Translations under genes and position numbers: made by a program
Source of the DNA: DATCLS01 sp035296625
GTDB lineage: Bacteria; Actinomycetota; Acidimicrobiia; Acidimicrobiales; VFJN01
DNA length: 64,000 nt
Direction of reading: 5' to 3'
Assembly (NCBI GenBank): GCA_035296625.1
Contig: DATHAO010000010.1
Location: 4,640-68,639, forward strand
Shown here: in pieces, positions 50,820 to 59,804 of the stretch
How the letters are laid out: every line of letters begins with the position of its first letter
Position numbering within the stretch: the stretch's first letter is position 1
Notes under the pieces: model-generated
Database searches by the model: none
What the model was told of the DNA's origin: nothing
Seen by the model: only the letters and a program-made list of their open reading frames with translations

Positions 50820-52216
50820 CAGGCCCCGCCCGCCGTGGCCGGAGCGGCCGTCGCCTCGTCCCGCAGCCGGGTGAGCACGGCAGGAAGACCGGCCACGAGG
50901 TCTGACGCCACCAGGCCCTCGTCCGGGCCCTCGCCGGCGCAGCTGCCGTGCACCCACGCCCCGGCTGCGGCGGCGGCGAACGGGTCGGCCCCCCGGGCTA
51001 GGAACGCGCCCACGATGCCCGAGAGCACGTCGCCGGTGCCGGCCGTGGCCAGGCGCTGGTCGCCGGCGGTCGACAGGAGGACTCGCCCGCCCGGCTCGGC
51101 GACGACCGTGGTCGGCCCCTTGAGCAGCACCACCGCCCCGGTCGTGGCGGCCAGGTGGCGGGCGGCGGCGCATCTGTCGGCCCCCGGCGGCTCGCCGGCC
51201 AGCCGGGCGAACTCGCCGTCGTGCGGCGTGAGCACGACCGAGGCCGGGTCGGACCGCCGGCCGATCACGTCGGCGGCGCCGGTGCCCAGCGTCGTGAGGC
51301 CGTCGCCGTCGACCAGGGTCGGAACGGTTGCCTCGGCGACGAGGTGGTGCACGGCGGCCTGGTTCGGGGCGCTGAGGCCGAGACCGGGCCCGACGACGAA
51401 GGCGCCGGCCCGGGTGAGTTGCTCGCCGACCACGGTCTCCCAGCCGGCGCTCGGCACCGCGACGCCGACGACCTCGGTGGGCAGGCCCGGGTCATGGTCG
51501 ACGCCGGGCGAGGCCACCCGCACCATGCCGGCGCCCGCCCGCAGCGCCGCCGCGGCAGCCAGGTGGGCGGCGCCGGTCATGCCGGCCGAGCCGGCGGCGA
51601 ACATCACGGCCGCCTTCCACTTGTGCGAGGCCGCCGGCCGGGCGGGGAGCCACCCGGCCACGTCCGCGGCGGTGACCAGCCACGTGCGGGCACCGGACAC
51701 GTCGAGGCCGATGTCGGCCACGACGACCTCGCCGGCGAGCGCACGGCCCGGGTGGAACAGGAGGCCGGGCTTGAGGGCGGCGAAGGTGACCGTGCGCACG
51801 GCGGCCAGCGGCGTGCCCGACGCGGCGCCGGTCAGCCCGTCGACACCGCTCGGCACGTCGACGGCCAGCACGGGCGCGCCGGCGGGGTCGGGGGCCTCGT
51901 AGCTGCCCCGGAACCCGGTCCCGTAGGCGGCATCGACCACCAGGTCGGCCTCCGGGAGGCGCTCGGGGGCGTCGGTGGCCGGCGCGACCGCGACCCGCAC
52001 GCCCCGCGGCCGCAGGCGGCCGGCGGCGGCGCGCCCGTCGGCGCCGTTGTTGCCCTTGCCGGCCACGACGACGACCCGGCGGCCGTAGGTGCCGCCGAGC
52101 AGGTCGACGACCTGGCGGGCCACGGCGGCACCGGCCCGGCCGATCAGCTCGTCGACCGGTTCCGGCGCGGCGACGTCGACGGCGGCCATCTCGTCGGGGG
52201 TCAGGACGGGGATCAT
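50819..52216 (-). CDS. nnrD: Bifunctional NAD(P)HX epimerase / ADP-dependent dehydratase
   Basis: It repairs hydrated NAD(P)H. The 465-residue protein has an N-terminal epimerase domain (VVVVAGKGNNGADGRAAAGRLRPRG; LVVDAAYGTGFRGSYE; VDVPSGVDGLTG). The C-terminal kinase-like dehydratase has HKWKAAVMFAAGSAGMTGAAHLAA, VVLTPHDGEFARL, LLKGPTTVVAEP and ATAGTGDVLSGIVGAFLARG. ATG at 52216, in the usual acpS-nnrD-alr order. Confidence 0.94.
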   Translation of the reverse strand: MIPVLTPDEMAAVDVAAPEPVDELIGRAGAAVARQVVDLLGGTYGRRVVVVAGKGNNGADGRAAAGRLRPRGVRVAVAPATDAPERLPEADLVVDAAYGTGFRGSYEAPDPAGAPVLAVDVPSGVDGLTGAASGTPLAAVRTVTFAALKPGLLFHPGRALAGEVVVADIGLDVSGARTWLVTAADVAGWLPARPAASHKWKAAVMFAAGSAGMTGAAHLAAAAALRAGAGMVRVASPGVDHDPGLPTEVVGVAVPSAGWETVVGEQLTRAGAFVVGPGLGLSAPNQAAVHHLVAEATVPTLVDGDGLTTLGTGAADVIGRRSDPASVVLTPHDGEFARLAGEPPGADRCAAARHLAATTGAVVLLKGPTTVVAEPGGRVLLSTAGDQRLATAGTGDVLSGIVGAFLARGADPFAAAAAGAWVHGSCAGEGPDEGLVASDLVAGLPAVLTRLRDEATAAPATAGGA

Positions 52217-52268
52217 GCGATCCGAGAGGCTACGCCGCCGGTGCGACACCGAGCCGCACGACGCCGCG

Positions 52269-52655
52269 TCAGCCCCCGCCGGTGGCCACGACGGTCGCCT
52301 GGGCGATCGAGGTCGTGTGGCTGAGGCTGAGGTGCCAGGCCCGGATGCCCCGGGCGGCGGCCAGGTCGACCGCCGTCCCGTGCAGTACGACGGCCGGCGC
52401 GCCCGACTCCGCGCCCACGACCTCGATGTCGTGGAAGCCGCAGGCGCCCAGGCCGAGGCCCATGGCCTTGAGCACGGCCTCCTTGGCAGCGAAGCGGGCG
52501 GCGTAGCGCTCGGCCGGGTCGCGCCGGCGGTCGCAGTAGGCCCGCTCCCCCGGCGTGAACACCCGCGGCCCGAAGCCCGGCGTGCGGGCCAGCACGTCGC
52601 GCATGCGCCCGACCTCGCAGAGGTCGGTGCCGACGCCCACGACCGCGCCGGTCAC
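52269..52655 (-). CDS. acpS: Holo-[acyl-carrier-protein] synthase
   Basis: It transfers 4'-phosphopantetheine from CoA to acyl carrier protein. The 128-residue product has VGVGTDLCEVGRM (metal Asp), FTPGERAYCDRRRDPAERYAARFAAKEAVLKAMG (metal Glu) and WHLSLSHTTSIAQATVV. Length is normal. GTG start. It lies 4 nt after the glmS-like gene. Confidence 0.95.
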   Translation of the reverse strand: MTGAVVGVGTDLCEVGRMRDVLARTPGFGPRVFTPGERAYCDRRRDPAERYAARFAAKEAVLKAMGLGLGACGFHDIEVVGAESGAPAVVLHGTAVDLAAARGIRAWHLSLSHTTSIAQATVVATGGG

Positions 52656-52659
52656 CCCG

Positions 52660-55600
52660 TCATCCCACGCGCCAACGGTCGGCGAGCTGGTTGATCGGCT
52701 CGGTCAGCAGGTCGTCGACCGGCACGGCGGCGAGCAGGTCCTCGCGGAAGGTCGGCTCGGTCTCCAGCACGGCGTCGCGCAGCACGGCGTAGCGGTTGCG
52801 GTAACCCTGCAGCACGCCGCGCGCCGTTCCCTCGGGAAGGTGGTCGGCGAACGCCACGTGCACGAGCGTGATCCCGACGGTCTGGCCGTCCTTCACCTCG
52901 GGGACGATCACGATCGGCCGCCCGTCGCTGCGCCCCTTGGCCACGAGGATCTCGCGCTCGTTGGACACCCGGTGCTTCGTGCCCCGCAGCTCGTGGCTGC
53001 GCTCGGTGCGGCTCGGCAGGTCGCGGGCGATGCCGCCCCGGTCGAGCAGGGTGATCGTGGACGGGCCGCCGTCGCGCAGCGGGCTCTCGATGCGATAGCG
53101 GGTCCAGCCCCGCACCTCCGCTATGGCCGGGCTGACGTCGGCCAGCGTGCGGAGCACCCGGTAGGTGAGCTGGTCGCGCGGGGCGCCGGCGGCGAGCACC
53201 GCGGCCACGAGCGGCACCTCGAGCAGTGTCTCGTCGCTGCGCGAGATGCCCACCGTCACGGTCTTGGCCTGGTGCTTGATGGCGTCGATCGGTCGGGTCA
53301 GCTCCTCGATGGCGCGGGTCAGGCCGGCGGTGAGGTCGTCGACGACCACCGCAGGGGTGCCCACCTTGCCCTCGTCGAGCTGGTACGACTCGAGCGGCAC
53401 GACGCCCAGGGCATAGCGAAGCAGGGTGCCCAGCCGCACGGCGGTCGACGCCTCGAGGTGGCCGTCGTAGCGGCCGACGCGCAGCCCGTCGAAGAAGCTG
53501 CGGGCCGCCGGCTCGACGTGCGGGCGCAGGCGGCGCAGCAGCGTGTCGCCGCTCGTGAGGGCGTCGGCGCCGACGACCGTCTCGATCGCGGCCCGGGCCC
53601 GGCGCAGCGGGATGGCCAGCGCGTCGATGGCGAGGGCCGCCTCGTAGCCGAAGATGTGCCCGGCCATGGCCGAGAGCACGAACGCCAGCCGGGGGTGGGT
53701 CTCGGGGACCGACAGCACGGCGAGGGCGGCGGCGAAGCGGGACTGGCCGTCGGTCGCGATCACGATCGGCGACGCCTTGTGCGCCCGGTAGATCGCCACC
53801 TCCTTCGCCACGTCGTCGGCCGTGGAGCCGGTCAGGCCCGAGGCGCACACGAGGATCATCGGCTCAGCCGACAGGTCGATGTGCTTCTTGTCCTCGGTGC
53901 CGTCGCAGGCGATCGACTTGTAGCAGAGCTCGGACAGCTTGATCCGCACCTCGGCGGCAGCGATGCGGTTGTACCCGTTGCCCACGACGGCCCAGTAGCG
54001 CTTGGACGGGGCCAGCTCGTGGGCGGCCTCGGCGATGGCCGGGCGGCGCTCGAGCGCGGCGACCATGGCCGTGGGCAGGTCGCGCAGGGCGGCGAGCACG
54101 GCCTGGTCGACCGTGCCGCCCAGCTCGTCGGCGATCGCCTCGGCGAGCAGGAAGCCGGCGGCCACCTGGCTGTAGAAGGCCTTCGTCGACGCCACGGACA
54201 TCTCGACGTCGCGCCCGTCGGAGGTGTACAGCACGCCGTCGGCCTTGTCGGTGAGGTCGCTGCCCCGGCGGTTCACGATGGCGATGACGCGGGCGCCGCG
54301 CGCTCGAACGAGGTCGACCGTGCGGTTCGTGTCGGTCGTCGTGCCCGACTGGCTGATGGCCACGACCAGCGTGTCGGCCATCTTCGGCGCCAGCCCGAAG
54401 CCGGACAGCTCGGTGGCCGGCAGGGCGTCGATCACGAGGCCGGTCTCGCCGCAGGTCGAGCGCAGCGCGGCGGCCACGGCCTCGCCGGCCACTGCCGCAG
54501 TGCCCTGGCCGATGACGAGCACGCGCCGCACGTCGCCGTCGCGCAGGGAGGCCCGGATGGTCTCGGGGACGGCCTCGGGGGGCAGCACCACGTCGAGGCG
54601 GCCGTCGTGCTCGACGAGCTTGCCCCGCAGCGTCTTACGGAAGCTGTCGGGGGCCTCGGTGATCTCCTTGAGCAGGAAATGCGGGAAGTCGCCGCGATCG
54701 ATGTCGCGGGTCGTGATCTGGGCCTCGATCAGCTCACCGGCGTCGACCGGCAGCGGCGTGCCGTCGTAGGCGACCCGGGTGATGCCCTGGACCGTGCCGG
54801 CCCGGGCCCCGTCGAGCACGACGATCTGGCCGCGGCTGGCGGTGGGGTTGTCGGGGTTTGCCGGCGTCTCGCCGTCGAGGCGCAGGTAACGGTCGGTGAC
54901 TTCGATGACGCCGTAGGGCTCGCTGGCCACGACGTAGAGGCCTTCCGCGACGCCCACGTAGAGCGCTTGGCCGCTGCCCCGCAGGGCGAGCAACACCGTG
55001 TCGGGCGCGGCGGTGGCGCAGGCCCCGATGGCGACCGAGCCCTCGAAACCGGCGACCGTGTCGCGGAAGGCGTCGACCAGGTCGTCGCCGTCTGCGAGGC
55101 GCCGCGACACGAGCGTGGGGATCACCTTGGCGTCGGTCGTGATCTCGGGGGCGATGCGCAGCCCTTCGGCGGACTTGAGGTCGGCGAAGTTGTCGACGTC
55201 GCCGTTGAGTGCGGCGACCACGTAGGGGCCGGACCCGGCCTCGGCCAACTCGGCGCTGTCGACCGGGTGGGCGTTGGGCTGGGACACGATGCCCACCGAC
55301 GCCCAGCGGGTGTGGCCCAGGACGACGGCGACGGCCGTGTCGGCGGCCAGCGCCAGGCGCAGCAGCGCGTCGCCCCGCAGGGCGTCGCGGATGGTGCGGG
55401 TGTTGTCGCCCAGCTCGCCGATCTCGGCGGCCGCCTTGTAGACGAAGGACAGGCAGCCGTCGACGACGCGCACGGCCCCCGAGCGGAACAGGGGGTCGGC
55501 GGCCCGGTCGCCGAGGAGCCCGGCGACCGCGGGGCTGTCGAGGTCGAGGCCGTGGTCGCGCACCACCACGTTGATGCCGGCCGAGTCGCGACCCCGCACC

Positions 55601-56097
55601 TCGAGGCGGTCGATGGCCGACAGCGACTGCTGGATCGACGTGTACGCCTCGGTGGCGGCCCAAGTCGGCTCGCTGCCGGCCAGGTCGGCGACGGCCCGAG
55701 CGTTGCGCACGCGGTCGTCCGCGACGGCCCACACGGCGTCCTTCAGGCGTACGACGGCGGCATTGACAGTCTCGAGGCCCGCCGGGTCCGTCGCAGCGGC
55801 CGCGAGGTCGGTGTCGAGGCGGGTCTCGACCGCGGTGACCGCCTCGTCGAGCGCGGCGGTCAATCCCTCGACCTCGGCCAGCAGCCGCCGGTCGTGGACC
55901 AGAGCGTGGACGCCCTCGGCCCCCCGGAGCAGCTCGTCGGCTGCCTCCACGTGGGCGGCGGCCGCGGCACAGGCCGCGGCCAGCGGCAACGACGACGCCA
56001 GCGACGCCACGGCCTCGTGGAGGGGGCCGGTGACGGCGTCGGGCTGGGGGGCGATCCGTGTGCCGGGGCGCCGAACGACCGAGATGATCCCGCACAT
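52660..56097 (-). CDS. Oversized glucosamine-fructose-6-phosphate aminotransferase-like protein
   Basis: The expected reaction is fructose-6-P + Gln to GlcN-6-P + Glu. The 1145-residue protein starts MCGIISVV, leaving Cys2 as glutaminase nucleophile. A roughly 140-residue helical Ala-rich insert precedes LEVRGRDSAGINVV. Other glutaminase motifs remain: GHTRWASVGIVSQPNAHPV and AALNGDVDN. SIS domains follow (VAISQSGTTTDTNRTVDL; MSVASTKAFYSQ). The second SIS region has CDGTEDKKHIDLSAEPMILV where GlmS has GELKHGPLAL. The usual C-terminal DQPRNLAKSVTVE tail is absent, replaced by about 300 extra residues. Ordinary GlmS is about 600-620 residues. Position next to glmM supports a GlmS role. ATG at 56097 without a visible SD. 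Confidence 0.8.
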   Translation of the reverse strand: MCGIISVVRRPGTRIAPQPDAVTGPLHEAVASLASSLPLAAACAAAAAHVEAADELLRGAEGVHALVHDRRLLAEVEGLTAALDEAVTAVETRLDTDLAAAATDPAGLETVNAAVVRLKDAVWAVADDRVRNARAVADLAGSEPTWAATEAYTSIQQSLSAIDRLEVRGRDSAGINVVVRDHGLDLDSPAVAGLLGDRAADPLFRSGAVRVVDGCLSFVYKAAAEIGELGDNTRTIRDALRGDALLRLALAADTAVAVVLGHTRWASVGIVSQPNAHPVDSAELAEAGSGPYVVAALNGDVDNFADLKSAEGLRIAPEITTDAKVIPTLVSRRLADGDDLVDAFRDTVAGFEGSVAIGACATAAPDTVLLALRGSGQALYVGVAEGLYVVASEPYGVIEVTDRYLRLDGETPANPDNPTASRGQIVVLDGARAGTVQGITRVAYDGTPLPVDAGELIEAQITTRDIDRGDFPHFLLKEITEAPDSFRKTLRGKLVEHDGRLDVVLPPEAVPETIRASLRDGDVRRVLVIGQGTAAVAGEAVAAALRSTCGETGLVIDALPATELSGFGLAPKMADTLVVAISQSGTTTDTNRTVDLVRARGARVIAIVNRRGSDLTDKADGVLYTSDGRDVEMSVASTKAFYSQVAAGFLLAEAIADELGGTVDQAVLAALRDLPTAMVAALERRPAIAEAAHELAPSKRYWAVVGNGYNRIAAAEVRIKLSELCYKSIACDGTEDKKHIDLSAEPMILVCASGLTGSTADDVAKEVAIYRAHKASPIVIATDGQSRFAAALAVLSVPETHPRLAFVLSAMAGHIFGYEAALAIDALAIPLRRARAAIETVVGADALTSGDTLLRRLRPHVEPAARSFFDGLRVGRYDGHLEASTAVRLGTLLRYALGVVPLESYQLDEGKVGTPAVVVDDLTAGLTRAIEELTRPIDAIKHQAKTVTVGISRSDETLLEVPLVAAVLAAGAPRDQLTYRVLRTLADVSPAIAEVRGWTRYRIESPLRDGGPSTITLLDRGGIARDLPSRTERSHELRGTKHRVSNEREILVAKGRSDGRPIVIVPEVKDGQTVGITLVHVAFADHLPEGTARGVLQGYRNRYAVLRDAVLETEPTFREDLLAAVPVDDLLTEPINQLADRWRVG

Positions 56098-56179
56098 GAG
56101 CGGGCAGTCTAGGGACGCCGGGCGCACGCCGGTCCCCGGTCCGGATCGCCGGCCGCCCCGCGGAGGGCCCGGCCGCGGA

Positions 56180-57517
56180 TCAGTCCGCGGCGCCCTCGAC
56201 GGCCCGGACCAGCTCGTCGGCCGCCGTGGCGGCGTCGGCCTCGGTGGGCGCCTCGACCATGACCCGCACGAGCGGCTCGGTGCCGCTGGGCCGCACCAGC
56301 ACCCGGCCCTTGTCGCCCAGCCGGCCCTCGACGGCGGCCACGTCGGCGGCGATCCGGTCGAGGATCGCCGGGTCGCGCCGGCCGACCCGCACGTTCCGCA
56401 GGACCTGCGGCAGGCGGGTCATCGACGCCGCCGCCAGCTCGGCCAGCGGCCGGCCCGAGCGGACCACCACGTCGAGCGCCTGGACGGCCGTCAGAAGCCC
56501 GTCGCCGGTCGTGGCGAGCTCGGGGAAGATCACGTGGCCGCTCTGTTCGCCACCCAGCGCGTACCCGCCGGCGACCAGCGCCTCGAGCACGTTGCGGTCG
56601 CCGACCGCCGTCTCGACCACGCGCACGCCCCGGGCGTCCATCGCGAGACGGAAGCCGAGATTCGTCATCACGGTGACGACCACGGTGTCGTAGGCGAGCG
56701 CCCCCCGGTCGTGCCGGTCGAGGGCGCACATGGCGATGATGTGGTCGCCGTCGACCAGGTCGCCGTTGGCGTCGACGAGCAGGACCCGGTCGGCGTCGCC
56801 GTCGAAGGCCACGCCCACATGCGCCCCGTGCCCGACCACCGCCCGGCGCAGGTCGTCGGGATGGGTCGAGCCGCAGCCGGCGTTGATGTTCGTGCCGTCG
56901 GGGTCGGCGTGGATGACGTCCAGCTCGACGCCGAGCGCGCGCAGCGCCCCGGGCGCCACGGACGAGGCGGCGCCGTTCGCGCAGTCGACGACGGCGCGCA
57001 GGCCGTCGAGGCGGCGGCCCTCCAGCGAGGCGGCGACGGCGGCCGTGTAGCCCGCGGCGGCATCGATCGCCCGGATCGAGCCGACCGCCGCGCCGGTGGG
57101 CACGGCGCGGCGGTCACCGGCGCCCCCGCCGACGAGGGCACCCAGCTCGGCCTCGAGCCGCTCCTCGACGGCGTCGGCCAGCTTGCGGCCCCCCGCCGAG
57201 AACAGCTTGATGCCGTTGTCGCCGAACGGGTTGTGCGAGGCGGACACCACGGCGGCCGGTGCCTGCTCGGTCGCGGCCCACCACGCCACCTCGGGCGTGG
57301 GGGCGACGCCGAGGGTCACGACCTCGATCCCCTCGGCTGCCAGGCCGGCGGCGAGCGCGGCCTCGAGCAGCGGGCCCGAGCGGCGGGTGTCGCGCCCGAT
57401 GGCGAACCGCCCGCCGCCCAGCACCCGGGCCGCAGCCCGGCCGAGGGCCAGTGCCAGCTCGGGGGTGAGCTCGGCGTTGGCCACGCCCCTGACCCCGTCC
57501 GTGCCGAACCTCAACAT
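56180..57517 (-). CDS. glmM: Phosphoglucosamine mutase
   Basis: GlmM converts GlcN-6-P to GlcN-1-P for UDP-GlcNAc synthesis. The 445-residue product has FGTDGVRGVAN, VVSASHNPFGDNGIK (phosphoserine), VAFDGDADRVLLVD (metal loop), GGEQSGHVIF (sugar loop) and RPSGTEPLVRVMVE. ATG at 57517 follows GGTAGGGG. It lies between rpsI and the glmS-like gene. Confidence 0.96.
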   Translation of the reverse strand: MLRFGTDGVRGVANAELTPELALALGRAAARVLGGGRFAIGRDTRRSGPLLEAALAAGLAAEGIEVVTLGVAPTPEVAWWAATEQAPAAVVSASHNPFGDNGIKLFSAGGRKLADAVEERLEAELGALVGGGAGDRRAVPTGAAVGSIRAIDAAAGYTAAVAASLEGRRLDGLRAVVDCANGAASSVAPGALRALGVELDVIHADPDGTNINAGCGSTHPDDLRRAVVGHGAHVGVAFDGDADRVLLVDANGDLVDGDHIIAMCALDRHDRGALAYDTVVVTVMTNLGFRLAMDARGVRVVETAVGDRNVLEALVAGGYALGGEQSGHVIFPELATTGDGLLTAVQALDVVVRSGRPLAELAAASMTRLPQVLRNVRVGRRDPAILDRIAADVAAVEGRLGDKGRVLVRPSGTEPLVRVMVEAPTEADAATAADELVRAVEGAAD

Positions 57518-57616
57518 GTCCCCTACCTCAACCGATGGACGGGCCCGGTCGCCAGTCGGCGCCGGACGCGCCACGGCCGGCCCCACGGGGCCGGCCGCAC
57601 CGGGCGTGGAGCGCGA

Positions 57617-58009
57617 TCAGCGCTTCGAGTACTGCGGAGCCTTGCGGGCCTTCTTCAGGCCGTACTTCTTCGACTCCTTCTCGCGCTGGTCGCGCGTGAG
57701 GAAGCCGGCCTTCTTCAGCGTGCCGCGCATCTCGGGGTCGAGGTCGACGAGGGCCCGGGCGATGCCGAGACGCAGGGCGCCGGCCTGGCCGGAGACCCCG
57801 CCGCCGTGGATGGTGGCCTCGATGTCGTAGGACTCTTCGGTGCTCGTGAGCCGCAGCGGTTCGCTGAGGATCATCTGGTGCGCCTTGGACGGAAAGTAGT
57901 TCGCGACCTCACGCCGGTTGACGGTGATCTTGCCCTCGCCCGGCACCAGCCGGACCCGGGCGACCGCGCCCTTGCGGCGGCCGTTGGTCTGCGTGAGCGG
58001 CTTGGCCAT
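57617..58009 (-). CDS. rpsI: 30S ribosomal protein S9
   Basis: The 130-residue protein has NGRRKGAVARVRLVPGEGKITVN, YDIEATIHGGGVSGQAGALRLGIARAL and the conserved basic C terminus KKYGLKKARKAPQYSKR that reaches the P-site tRNA. ATG at 58009, 23 nt after rplM. Confidence 0.97.
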   Translation of the reverse strand: MAKPLTQTNGRRKGAVARVRLVPGEGKITVNRREVANYFPSKAHQMILSEPLRLTSTEESYDIEATIHGGGVSGQAGALRLGIARALVDLDPEMRGTLKKAGFLTRDQREKESKKYGLKKARKAPQYSKR

Positions 58010-58032
58010 GTGGATGACGTTCCTCGGGTGGT

Positions 58033-58482
58033 TCAGGCAGGGCGACGGGCATGCGCCACGTCGAGCGTCTGGGGCTTCTGGGCGGCGTGCGGGTGGGTCG
58101 GGCCGGCGTAGACCTTGAGCTTGGTCAGCATCTGGCGGCCGAGCCGGTTCTTGGGCAGCATGCCCCGCACCGAGCGGCGCACGGCCTCTTCGGGCCTGCG
58201 CCCGAGCAGGTCGCTGTAGCGCTCGGACTTGAGGCCGCCCGGGAAGCCCGAGTGGCGGTAGACCGTCTTGCGGTCGGCCTTGCCCGACGTGAGCACCACC
58301 TTGTCGGCGTTCACGATCACGACGTGGTCGCCCGTGTCGAGGTGCGGGGTGTAGGTCGGCTTGTGCTTGCCACGCAGAATGCTGGCGACCTCGGTGGCCA
58401 GGCGGCCGAGCACCAGGCCCTCGGCATCGACGACGTGCCAGGACCGCTGGATCTCTGAGGCTTTCGGACTGTACGTGGGCAC
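58033..58482 (-). CDS. rplM: 50S ribosomal protein L13
   Basis: The 149-residue protein has WHVVDAEGLVLGRLATEVASILRGKHK, DHVVIVNADKVVLTSGKADRKTVYRHSGFPGGLK and VRGMLPKNRLGRQMLTKLKVYAG. GTG at 58482 follows AAGGTGG by 5 nt. It pairs with rpsI; 119 nt separate it from truA, so a promoter may lie there. Confidence 0.97.
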   Translation of the reverse strand: MPTYSPKASEIQRSWHVVDAEGLVLGRLATEVASILRGKHKPTYTPHLDTGDHVVIVNADKVVLTSGKADRKTVYRHSGFPGGLKSERYSDLLGRRPEEAVRRSVRGMLPKNRLGRQMLTKLKVYAGPTHPHAAQKPQTLDVAHARRPA

Positions 58483-58601
58483 GATGCCACCTTCGTGGAG
58501 TTCTCGAACTGTGCCGGGCCGCTGCGGGGGGAGCACGCAGGCCCAGGCCGACGGACAAGCCTACGGTGCGCGCGAGCGAAGCGGCAAGCCCGATGGGGAT
58601 G

Positions 58602-59408
58602 TCAAGGACCGTAGCCGACGTGCCAGAGGCACAGCCCCTGGGGCGGCGCCAGCGTGGAGGCCCGGGCCCGGCTGCGGCCGGCCACGATGCCGAGCAGGTC
58701 GCCGGCGCGCTTGCGCCCGAGGCCGACGTCGACGAGCGTGCCGACGACGCTGCGGATCATCTGGTGGCAGAAGGCGTTCGCCTCGATCTCGAAGCGCAGA
58801 ACTCCCTCACCGAGGTCGGTCCAGCCGGCCCGGTGCACGCGGCGCACGAGTGAGGGCTCCGAGCCGTCGCGGTGCTTCGGCCTGCGGCAGAACGCCGAGA
58901 AGTCGTGCTCCCCCACGAGCGGGTCGCAGCCGAGGCGCATGAGGTCGAGGTCGAGCGGCTCGTCGAGGTGCCACGACAGGTGGGCGAGGAACGGGTCCGG
59001 CACCGGCCGGTTGAGCACCGTGTAGCGGTAGGTGCGGTGCGTGGCGGAACGCCGGGCGTCGAAGCTCTCCGGGCCCGTGGCCACGTCGCGCACCACGATG
59101 GCCGGGGCGCACTGGCGGTTGACGGCCCGCTGCAGCGCTGGCAGGTCGACCCTGTCCGTCGGGGCGTCGAAGCTCACGACCTGGCCCCATGCATGCACGC
59201 CGGCGTCGGTGCGCCCGGCGCAGCTGAGGTCGATCTCGGTGCGCAGCACCCGCTCGATCGCGTCGCGGAGCGTGCCGCCGACCGTGCGGACGCCGGGGTT
59301 CGGGGCGAAGCCGTGGAAGCCCGAGCCGTCGTAGGCGACGGTCATCCGAACGCGGACCAGCGGCCCGCTCGGGGCCGCTGGCGCGTCGGTCTCCGGGAAC
59401 AGCGTCAC
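58602..59408 (-). CDS. truA: tRNA pseudouridine(38-40) synthase
   Basis: The 268-residue product has VAYDGSGFHGFAPNPGVRTVGG, the catalytic CAGRTDAGVHAWGQVVSF (Asp), ATHRTYRYTVLNR and FEIEANAFCHQMIRSVVGTLVDVG. GTG at 59408, 16 nt after rplQ, typical actinobacterial context. Confidence 0.95.
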   Translation of the reverse strand: MTLFPETDAPAAPSGPLVRVRMTVAYDGSGFHGFAPNPGVRTVGGTLRDAIERVLRTEIDLSCAGRTDAGVHAWGQVVSFDAPTDRVDLPALQRAVNRQCAPAIVVRDVATGPESFDARRSATHRTYRYTVLNRPVPDPFLAHLSWHLDEPLDLDLMRLGCDPLVGEHDFSAFCRRPKHRDGSEPSLVRRVHRAGWTDLGEGVLRFEIEANAFCHQMIRSVVGTLVDVGLGRKRAGDLLGIVAGRSRARASTLAPPQGLCLWHVGYGP

Positions 59409-59424
59409 CCGCCCGGCGCGTGGA

Positions 59425-59796
59425 CTAGACGAGTTCGATGCGCGCCATGGGGGCGTTGTCGCCCTGGCGCGGGCCGAGCTTCAGGATGCGGGTGTAGCCG
59501 CCGTTGCGGTCGACGTAGCGGGGGCCGATCTCGGCGATGAGCTTGTGGCTCATCTCCTTGTCGCCGAGGTACGCCACGACCTGGCGCACCTGGTGCACGG
59601 TCGTCGACGGGTCGGCGGTCGCCTTGCGGGCCTTCGTGATCAGCTTCTCGGCGATCGGGCGCAGGGCCTTGGCCTTGGCCTCTGTGGTGACGATGCCCTC
59701 GGCGGCGAAGAGGCTGGCGGCCAGGTTGGCCATCATGAGCCGCTGGTGGGCGGCGTTGCCGCCGAAGCGGCGGCCCTTCTTGGGGGTGGCAGGCAC
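59425..59796 (-). CDS. rplQ: 50S ribosomal protein L17
   Basis: The 123-residue protein begins PATPKKGRRFGGNAAHQRLMMANLAASLF and has EGIVTTEAKAKALRPIAEKLITKA and GGYTRILKLGPRQGDNAPMARIEL. It lies 8 nt downstream of rpoA. Confidence 0.97.
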   Translation of the reverse strand: MPATPKKGRRFGGNAAHQRLMMANLAASLFAAEGIVTTEAKAKALRPIAEKLITKARKATADPSTTVHQVRQVVAYLGDKEMSHKLIAEIGPRYVDRNGGYTRILKLGPRQGDNAPMARIELV

Positions 59797-59804
59797 GGCG
59801 GTGC

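Noticed and set aside
52555..56112. 1185-codon + strand open frame opposite the glmS-like gene
   Set aside because: Antisense shadow; no domain motifs, and the minus strand encodes a clear glutaminase/SIS protein.
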